From positions 14,634,008 through 14,698,007 of the forward strand of contig NC_091134.1 of NCBI RefSeq assembly GCF_041381155.1: 64,000 bases of DNA, given 5' to 3'. The notes beneath the pieces are model-generated. The model did no database searches and was not told where the DNA came from. It was given only the letters and a program-made list of their open reading frames with translations. Source of the stretch: Argopecten irradians (taxonomy: Eukaryota; Mollusca; Bivalvia; Pectinida; Pectinidae). The translations under genes and the position numbers were made by a program. Shown here piece by piece: positions 55,081 through 64,000 of this stretch. Position 1 is the stretch's first letter; every line of letters begins with the position of its first letter.

Positions 55081-57414
55081 ACGGTAGTCACGCAGTGATC
55101 GTGCGTATTCGATTAAGCGGGTAGCCTTCCAGGGATGTTTATTCACACTCTAAAGAGTATTGTATTTCTAGCACGCAAATTACGATAGTATGAGTCTATT
55201 TTAAATTCAATATTCAAAACATGAAAACACGAAAATACAAAAATATGAAGAAAAATGGTAGCTCCCCCTCCAATACGTTCATCACATATCCGTATACATT
55301 TAACTCTTATTGTAAGTATCCCTATTAACAGCAATGATCATTAAATATCATTGACGACATGGAACTATAGCATACATACTGGTTTCTGTGAGTTAAAAAA
55401 AACTCTAGAACAATTTTGATCAATAAGTCAGCAATGCAATATAAAACATGAGAACAAAATCTTGAATGATTCCACAAATAGAATGAAATTGGGAAAATAC
55501 AATTTGAATGTTTTTTTTTTAATTTCACTCTTTAATTCAATATTGGTTAGATCAATTATTTGCTTTTATTCCACGTATCAACAACACATCAGTATCAAGG
55601 CTTTCATAATGTTAGTATAAGCTCTTACGTAATAATGAGAAAACTCATCTAAAACCACATTAAACAGGTTAATTGATTGTAATCAAGTGAAAGCTATTAT
55701 TTCTTAAATCGCCAGATCAATTACTTGACCGAGCTATGAATATTGAAATAACACTCAAGCCTTATACAAGTGTTTGCAGAAACACTTCATTTTTATATAA
55801 TTAGTTTTCCTGGAGAATATCTGCTCTCATCGGCATTGTATTGTGCGCCCAGCAGTCATTTCTCTCAGCGATAACAAATACAGCAGCCAATTACACCACT
55901 GTGTCAACTAATGCCCCTGTTATCGCACCTGGAGTCTTCCATAACGTGGTCAGCAGAGATACAGGCACTCTAGTGCTTCCACACATTTTTATCTAATACT
56001 CGTAATTACGCCTCTTGAGAACCGAACAGAAAGTCTTAACCATTCTTAAACAGACAATCATTATTAATCGAGTAATAAGTAGGTAGTCCATGTTTTAAAT
56101 GACCATGACTTTTCTTACATTCATATCTCCCGATCGCCGATATAACTTGTGCTACAAACATACATGTTCAAAACATTGCTGTCTTATAATAAAGTCGCAA
56201 TAATGAAATTTTATTTTATGTGCATTTAAGCTCGGATTTAGGTTTGTTTTATTGATATTACAGCTATCGACACCTAAAAAAGGTACAATGTATGTATAGA
56301 TTTAGCGAGACATTATTGAATATAAAATTATAGTGATGCGGCATTAATATTTATACAATGATAACACAAAATCAAACCTCAAATGGTATTTGGAAGCAAT
56401 AGTGCCTACTGGTGGAAATGTTAGAGATCTATTATTATAGCTGTAAACAGATACTTTACGAAACGAGTATATGTTGAAAATTAACATATAAAAATATTTT
56501 ATTTGTTATAGAATAACTGTATCGATAGAAGTAATTAATTATTGACTGTTAAATGATTTTTTGATAATTAACAGGTGTCACCGAGTAACATCCCACTTAA
56601 TAGTTATAACGTAGACCATATATGACCGTGTTATAAGGCGAAGAATCAACATATCGTGAGTTGCTTAATTGAACATGGAAATTTTATATAAAAATATAAA
56701 TCCAATTAAAGCTACTGAAAAGGAAAACTTTTTTTTTTGTAATTGTAATCCACAATTAAAATTGTGAAATTGATTTCTAACCTTGAAAGACATCAATTTC
56801 TCCTAAGCAATTTCTCCAAAAAACCTAAATAGAAACTTGATTCCAGAGTTATTTTCGTAAATTGTTTCCTTTTGCGTATTTCCAGGTCAGCCTCAAAGAG
56901 ACCTTTAAATAGTTATTGTAACCTTTTGTGTAATGAATCCTGTGAAGACACTGTATTTATTGTGCTCCGTTAAGCAGTCTAGAAAATACATTAAGAATGC
57001 ATCCTCAGCAGAATTTAAAAAGTGATACCTCCTAAAAGTTGAGATTTTGTTATGGATAAAGTACGCTTACCTTTGACCTACATATTAAACGAGCAAAAAG
57101 AGGATTTTCAATCCTGCAAATGACATAGTTGCTGCCATCTTTAAGCTTAATATGTTATTTCTTCTTTAAATATTAGATTTTGGATAGGGACAAAAATACA
57201 AAAATGACGAACTTTCGATAAGCTAAATTGCAGCTGAAACTTATACTATATAAGACACAGATATTGTTTTCTCCATCACTCTTTTTCAAATGCAATGCTT
57301 ATCCTTGGTATCCATCGATTGCGAAAGGTGCTGTCCTATGGTATAGGGTTTCAGTGATATAATGCAAACTTATTTAATTGTTGGTGACTCTGGACGTATT
57401 ATTTCAGTTCCTTA
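55081..57414. other. intergenic; one GC-richer patch at 55800-55998
   Basis: The patch is open on the + strand for about 60 codons without ATG (ISALIGIVLCAQQSFLSAIT onward, ending LVLPHIFI and TAA) and follows a weak acceptor-like TTTTTATATAATTAG. It could be an orphan exon; everything else here is AT-rich and featureless. Confidence 0.25.
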
Positions 57415-57660
57415 TTGAGTTAGGGCGTTAAAATGGTACCTGCTGCCCCTATTGCATGATTGTAAGAGGCGACTTAATTTAGAATCTTATATTTTCTCTT
57501 CTTCCTAAGTGACCTTGTTCTTCCTAACGTCTCCCTTGACACCGCCTCACTTTTGACCTTCATGTTGCGCGCTAGCCCCTGTGACGGAGGCTCTGGGTTC
57601 TGTCCCCTCGTCGAGACACAACAAAAGTCTATAAAAGTGATAGTTGCTGCTCCTGCTTAG
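57415..57660 (+). mobile_element. SINE copy, 5' half (leader and tRNA-like part)
   Basis: Leader TACCTGCTGCCCCTATTGCA, then GTAAGAGGCGACTTAATTTA, CGTCTCCCTTGACACCGCCT, B-box-like TCTGGGTTCTGTCCCC and GTCTATAAAAGTGATAGT. It stops at CCTGCTTAG where another sequence begins. Confidence 0.7.
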
Positions 57661-58110
57661 GGGAACACTTTGTACATATCAGAGGCCTAAATGGTTCCAT
57701 AAACGGCCCAAACAATACAAAGTCCTTATAAAAGATCTCCAGTGCAATGTTTTCTATGTAAAAAATGTGTATAATGGACAACGTTTTAAGGAAGTAACTG
57801 ATCGGTGTTTCCCAGCCAGTCAGATAACTATGTACACAATTATCACGTTTACAAATAACTATAAGTTAATAAATAACTATTCTCCTCTCCTATACTCCTC
57901 CATCTTTCCTTTTTCTCCATCATTCTTAAAATAGAAAATTTTAATTCATATTATATATATATATGTATTGTCTTCATTGCTGTCCATTATGTATATATTC
58001 ATATTATGTATTCGGGAGAGGACGTTACTAGGTAAGTTGGCAAAACTTATGTCTAATCCCTGTTGTCAATAATTTATGACAATAAAAATATGTTTCAAAT
58101 CAAAAAGTCC
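57661..58110 (+). mobile_element. possible 3' end of a retroposon
   Basis: It replaces the 3' half of the SINE and ends with TTATGTCTAATCCCTGTTGT, CAATAATTTATGACAATAAA and an A-rich end (TTTCAAATCAAAAAG), typical of a LINE 3' UTR. No coding part is visible, so the call is tentative. Confidence 0.35.
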
Positions 58111-60084
58111 TTATTAAATCACTGACTGGCTTCAATGGCCTAATGGGCCAAAAATATTGTGTTGATGTGTCTTTGTTAAGCCAACCATCTAACCTCATAA
58201 TAGCAAATAAAATGATATTTGTTGACAATTCAGCATTCAGATAAAGGGAGTGTGGGATATCAGCTGGTTTGCTTAGACTAATAATAATAGTGTTTCTAGT
58301 CTGTATACTACAGTGTTTATATTCGGTATATTATAACCTAATGCGGAAGCAGAAGTATACATGTATAAGCAAAGCAAAAGGCCTCGTAAAAATCCATCGA
58401 CATCTATATATATATGAACACACTTAGAATTCAACGTATACGAGAAACAGTGCGATCCGTTGATTGGTCCTCAGACAACATAACAGTACACCATCCGATG
58501 TAACTTGTTGACAAAGCCAATATGTGTTTTGTAACGGTACAGGCGTAAAATGTCACGAAAATCGTTAGGTATGCAATTAATTTATATGGGAACATTAACA
58601 CATTTTCCTGACTTCCTTGTTGATTTTTATCAATACCAATAAACAAATATTTGCTCTTTTTTCAAATTGTCTGTCATGCAGTTAGCCATTTTCCTGATGT
58701 CGATCGATTGTTCCTAACGATTGCAAACACATTTTTAACAATTCGTTGAATGCTTTTAACCAAATCGAAAAGGAAGCAACATGATGTAATCATTGACTAG
58801 GGTTTTACATGCCCATCATCTTTTGCACTGAATGACGTGTACTAATTAGTGAGTATAATCCATGACCTTCACCTAGCGATAAGACACATTGACAGTATAT
58901 TTTAATCTTGTTGATCAATTTTTTATGAAGGTTCATACACCAGAGACATTTATTATGGTCGTTCCAGTCACCCGCGATTGAAAGTGGTCTACTTTGTACA
59001 GAGAAATGGAATCTGTGTCATGTTGCGCGTTACATCATATGCGTATGTCAACACTGAAACAGATATTTCCCTTTTATTTCAGCGTTACAAACACCCAATA
59101 TTGTAATGGTCAGATTCATATCTCTCTTATCACAATTTACAGTTAACGTTCATGGTTTGATGGTTTTTAATGTCTATCATTTTAGGCCGCTAAATTAAAT
59201 TCAATGGTTGCGTTTTTTTGTGTATATCAATGCGAGGCAACGTTAGATACACTTGTTATAACGATTTATTGTTGTATTCACAGTGGAACCTCGTTGTAAA
59301 TAAAGATTATTAAACTGGATGTAATAATACATACCATATCATCAATTTCATATTAACCATTTGATATTTCATATAGGTATTCAACAGGTATTGAATTGCC
59401 TGATCGGTCAAATGACCGAAATTTGATTAATATAGATTCAATGTAGAATATGTCTGTATCTGCAAGTATACCATATACATGTATAAATATACCATTTAGG
59501 ACGGTCTAACGTGTAGGGTACATTTTGTGTGTTGGGAATTGGGAATTATGACCAGAGAGTCTGTGATTTGCTCATACATACATTTTGTCTCCTTGTGATA
59601 ACTTATGTATTATTTTTATAGTGCCATATATTGACAAAGCTGTCGAAGAACACATTCCGAATGGTCACAATATTTAGACAGCGGGTACACCAATCTTTTT
59701 TTCTGTACTGGAAGAGCTTAGGAGTTAAGACTGTAACTTCTATAGACTAAGCTGTTTCCGGCGAAGGGAAACTGTAACATACATTATATAACACAATTCT
59801 CAAATTCCTTTTATGACTTTCTACATTATACAAGTAAAAGGAGCGACTTCTAAATTAGCATTTAACAACTCTTAGAACATGTACATGATACCTAGGACAA
59901 GCAGCTTGCACTATATGAACTTAACGAACTTCTAATGTTTTTTTAACAAACCATGGGGATTACTGTTCAGTAGGAAACTGTAATGCATATCTAGTGTACT
60001 TAAAGGTAAATCAATATGATGCATGTAATGGATGAGAATATACCTTGATGGTAACGTTACTGTTGTTTTGAAATAACTGCATTG
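58111..60084. other. intergenic, mostly unrecognised
   Basis: A degenerate minus-strand SINE piece may lie at 59555-59700 (TATAGTGCCATATATTGACA, TCCGAATGGTCACAATATTT). Otherwise AT-rich. Confidence 0.35.
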
Positions 60085-60375
60085 CAGTTTGGGTGTTAGA
60101 ATTGTACCTGTCCCTATCACACGGTAGTAAAAGGTGACAGATATTATCTTATCTCTTCTTTCTACATTTGCAATTGACTTGAGCCTTTTCTAACGTCTAC
60201 GTCATGGTCTATAAAAGTAGTTGTTTCTGCTCCTGCATAGCGCTCAGCATAAAGGCAGCGGGACGACTGGTTTGCATGTCGTCAGTATAATGTGATCAGG
60301 TGGAGTGTGCTGTCTTGTGAAATATGATTCAGTGAGATATCACTATAAAATGGACAAGAGATATCCACTATTACA
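60085..60375 (+). mobile_element. SINE copy, diverged
   Basis: GAATTGTACCTGTCCCTATC (leader), TCTATAAAAGTAGTTGTTTC, TAGCGCTCAGCATAAAGGCA, GGGACGACTGGTTTGCATG and ATATCACTATAAAATGGACA follow the family order, with a deletion across the tRNA-like part and no tail. Confidence 0.65.
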
Positions 60376-60989
60376 TGCAGAAACGACAAGCGTATATCTC
60401 AGCTTTTGATTATTATTAAGAATTATTTCGCGGAAACATCATTTTCCACTCGTTATAAATGTGATTACTTCTGTCCAGCAATCCTATTTAATCGTACATT
60501 GTTTCTTATTTTACAACTCATATCGCCAAACATATATGTCTGTAGATTAATTAGGTTGAGAAGTGCATGTCGCCTCAGCTAGCCACGGCTTCATTGTACG
60601 ACAAACGTTGTCCGGGGATAGCCTAATGATCTCTCAAGGAGTATACTTCATCATAATTATCCATCATTATCTATAATGAACGGTATACTGGGCTTGTTAC
60701 GTCAGGAGAATGGTGTCCAATAAAGTATTCATCTATATAACAAGACAAATGATATTATATATTATTCATTGCCTAGAAGCTTTTCTTAACAAGTCATTAA
60801 TAACTTTTCATGTACATATCTTTTATGCATTTTCATACTCTCTCCGCAACGAAGATGGGAATATACTGGTAAAGACGAAATTGTGCAGACAACTCCTTAA
60901 TTACTGAATCGATTTCGATGAAACTTTGTAGCAATTTAGAGACCATGTGTAAATGTGCATGTAGGGTTTTGTTTGCCAGTGATTTCAGG

Positions 60990-61052
60990 TCGCTGGAACA
61001 GAGGATTGAGCGAGCCAGAAAAAACCCCGGACAACTAAATTCTGGATACCAG
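60990..61052 (+). CDS. possible 63-64-nt coding exon (unknown gene)
   Basis: Between an acceptor-like TTTGCCAGTGATTTCAG and a donor CAG/GTTAGA the + strand reads SLEQRIERARKNPGQLNSGY with good codon composition. No neighbouring exon was identified, so this may be chance. Confidence 0.2.
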
Positions 61053-61099
61053 GTTAGAATACAAATGGCCAATAACTCTTCTATCAATTTTGGTCAAAC

Positions 61100-62015
61100 T
61101 TGATTAACATTTGTAACATATTGATGCTTATAGTTACCATCAAATCAAATAAAGGGACGTTAAAGATTCTTGTCAATATCTATGTTGTCAAAAAACACGT
61201 GTCTTGAATCAAGTTCCTATTGTTTATATGACAATGATATAATTACGAAATCGTCCATATGGCGACCATTTTGTAAACATATGTTTCTTACTGTAATTAA
61301 CAATGAAAGTATTAAAGTTCGAGATTTGATATTTTTTAACACTTTAAGTTACATCAAAGTGTATTTTAAGCAGTTTTGCAGTATGCCTTGTTACATTCAA
61401 ACCATAATTAGACACATTGTTCTTTTTTAACATTGAATACTGCTGATATTTTCGCATGATATTTTTTTCTAACTCAAACTTCATATGTTTCCCCTTATCG
61501 CAATACATGTATCTTAACCTAAAACATCTCTATAGTTACATGTATTAATTATATTATCTTTCGCTTTTATAACCATCATGTCATTATTAGTAGCTTCCTT
61601 TTCAGGATTCTATTATTTTATTTCATTTTTTAGACCGAAATGGGTCATGTCATGACTAATAAGATCAATAAATGGTTTTACATGTACACGACTTAATTAG
61701 TTGTACACAATTCATTATACATCGTGCACATTCTGCCCTTGATAATAATGTGTATGCTATTTCAAGGACAACATTTCGAGTTGATTGGTTTGACAACGAC
61801 TTCCCAGTACTTCAAAAAATTATAAAATGCATTATCCACTTCATCATTACTTATAGACTTAGGATATTGAATATTAAGGAGGTGTTTTACGGTCGAATTA
61901 ATCGTCTCAGTAAGGCATTTTCTGTTTCCTTATACTTTTCTGTAATCTAGTTATTTTTGTGGTTACACGTCAAACGTCGATTTACAAACATGAAAAAGCT
62001 TACAATAAGTATTGC
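61100..62015. other. intergenic, nothing recognised
   Basis: AT-rich, with no exon or element ends that I can support. Confidence 0.35.
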
Positions 62016-62017
62016 AA

Positions 62018-62536
62018 GCAACACACGTCCCCTGTCGTCAATTAAATTTTCTAACCTATGGCAAGTTATCATTGCTTACTTCGAATGAAGTTTTAACAAA
62101 GTATGTTGATGTGTTCTCAAGTTACCGTCCGGAAACGAGAATTTGTGAAACATTTTTTTTTAGTAACGGTGACCTTTGTAATTGACCTTTTGACCCCAAA
62201 TTCAACCCAAGCTGTATTTTCTCATATGCTGCAATTGTGTGAAGTTTGATAAAAATGCGTTGATATTTACTCAAGTTATCGTCTGAAAACGAAAAATTTT
62301 AACCAATCTATTTTAAGTAACAGTGAACTTTTTAGTTGACATTTTGACCCCAAATTTAATCCCAAGTTGTTTTTTTCCCGTATGCTACCATTGTGTGAAG
62401 TTTGATCAAAATGCATTCATTAGTTCTCAAGTTATCATCTGGAAATCAAATTCGGACAGAAAAACAGTCATGCAGACAGACATTCAGACGGAAACAAACC
62501 CTTTAGTCCCTTCCGGTTTCACCGGCAGGGGACTAA
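62018..62536 (+). mobile_element. Helitron-like non-autonomous element, both ends present (GTCCCCTG family)
   Basis: 5' end AACACACGTCCCCTGTCGTC, then about two and a half tandem units (TTTGTAATTGACCTTTTGAC, CCCAAGCTGTATTTTCTC, GTGTGAAGTTTGATAAAAAT, CAAGTTATCGTCTG), then a tail with CAGACAGACATTCAGACGG. The 3' end is hairpin CCGGT-TTC-ACCGG (62513-62525), spacer CAGGGGA and CTAA (62533-62536). GTCCCCTG at the 5' end is the inverse of CAGGGGAC at the 3' end. No coding frame is present. Confidence 0.7.
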
Positions 62537-62539
62537 TAA

Positions 62540-64000
62540 TAACTCTTCATTTTATTGGAGTTGTGTATGGTTTCTAAATTTGCCATTTCTTATCTTCAAT
62601 TACATTTAGTACAAATTCATCATTTTTATGACACTGTAAATTTACTGAATTACGAATAAAGGAAACATTTTTGGTTAATAGTGACAAAGTTGGAATATAT
62701 TATTAAATATTGAAAGTGAAAATATAATATTTTAACTGAAATATTATTACATATTTTTTTTTTATTAGATTTCAGATCAGCTTTGATAATGTGTATAAGA
62801 TTGAATCAATATGTTTTTTTTTCTGATATTAGTACGTCTCGCGAGTATTTATCATACTATGTATCCAATTCCTCGGTTAGACCTCGGCATATCATAAACC
62901 AGGCCGCCACAGAAAGTTTTCTGTTGGCTTCGAAGGATGTAAAAATTGGCTACATGGAAAGTTCGACATTGATTTTTAATGGTTTATTCGGTACCTGAAG
63001 TAAACCGATCAAGAAAACATGATTAAATCCTTCCTAATCGATTATATAACCTGTACAAAGCCATGCACTACCATAGTAACCCCGCAGTTCCTTGTGTAAT
63101 TCTCGCTATATGTAAACCACACTGCAAGAGATAAAAAAGGATTTTGATATCTCCATAAATCTACGCACTGCCCTGGATATCAAGGCTAACAGATGATTTA
63201 ATGGATCTCAAAAGGTTCTTATCAAAGGAATATAGACCTACTTAGCAGGCACATGTATGATGTATTACTGCTGAATTAATTACACACACAAAAAAACCCT
63301 TCTTAGACTGTACTGATGCAGTTCTTCGTGACCCAGGAATAGATTCTGAAGCATGAGTATAGTAATACTGAGTTATAAAGACAGTCGTCTGCTAGGCATA
63401 CTAATTATTATTTTCTCGTAATTCATATAGTTACCTTGAATTTGCAGACTGGAATTAAACTTTAATTATACCTTAACTAACTGTGACCATAGATATGTAT
63501 GGATTTAATTTTGCACTGGACATGTTTAGTCTAGACAGTGATATGCCAAGATCGCAATTTTACTTGTCCACGCGAGGATATACCTATATCTGGTTATTGT
63601 CTCGCGATTTTACCGGCCATTGCTTTTTGTGAAAAAAAAAGAAACATGTTAACTCTGCAAAGCAGATTGCACTTAAAATGAATATCGTTAAATTGAATTT
63701 TCTCATTCAACTTGAAATCGGGAATTCGCTTTAATTAGGCAGCTAAACTGTGTTCGTAAAGATGAAATAAAAGAGAAAATGTGAAAATGTGCATGTCGCG
63801 AATAAATCCACAAATACAGTAATAAGGATGTTAATGACAAGGTAATTAACAATTAATAATATTCAAAGATATCAGCAAAATCAAATCTAATTTCACAGCA
63901 AATGGTGTTTATTATAAGACGGTTAATAATAACGATTAATAATCAGTTGCTAATCATTAAGCGATATCGCGTTTGGATTTGGGGTTGGCGATATCACATC
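62540..64000. other. intergenic, nothing recognised
   Basis: AT-rich DNA; the frame at 62783-62998 has some GC-rich codons near its end but no supported splice sites or motif. Confidence 0.35.

Overview
The window is eukaryotic, animal DNA, most likely from a bivalve mollusc (scallop-like). It is AT-rich, with spliced genes whose introns have GT-AG ends. It carries three copies of a gene family expanded in bivalves (short-chain collagen C4-like) and an SLC7 amino-acid transporter. Much of the rest is short mobile DNA: a tRNA-like SINE, foldback MITEs, LINE remnants, and non-autonomous elements with tandem-repeat cores that resemble the pearl/HINE Helitron-like elements of bivalves. No bacterial features, CRISPR arrays or rRNA genes were seen. 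The species assignment is inference.

Layout. 1-1385 is a 39-bp minisatellite, lying in an intron of a + strand gene whose last four coding exons are at 1642-3652; its C-terminus is a coiled coil. 4.9-7.0 kb is mostly unique AT-rich DNA with a cluster of RFX X-box-like sites near 5.15 kb. 7.0-9.5 kb is a broken LINE (+) and 11.6-13.1 kb is a second, unrelated LINE remnant (-). 13.4-14.7 kb is a mosaic of SINE and Helitron-like pieces. 15.2-30.3 kb holds three short-chain collagen C4-like loci on the + strand (15.3 kb intact, 23.4 kb broken, 29.3 kb intact). They are separated by a 2.6-kb Helitron-like element with about 17 copies of a 146-bp unit (18.5-21.0 kb), by MITEs, and by partly duplicated flanks. 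30.9-31.8 kb has two MULE-like MITEs.

32.7-47.1 kb is a complete minus-strand cationic amino-acid transporter gene (SLC7A4/CAT-4-like). Its seven coding exons join in frame into 652 residues. Its introns hold a 39-bp minisatellite, several foldback elements, SINE pieces and a GC-rich 56-codon reading frame. 47.1-64 kb has no gene I can defend. It is the upstream flank of the transporter, with a CpG-rich candidate promoter near 50.1 kb, SINE copies, an 83-bp satellite (53.4-55.1 kb) split by a foldback element, a possible exon near 61.0 kb, and a short Helitron-like element at 62.0-62.5 kb.

The genes do not form an obvious pathway. The clearest local story is tandem duplication of a secreted cysteine-rich protein gene, with one copy decaying, in a region crowded with small transposons that share end structures but swap internal repeat cores.
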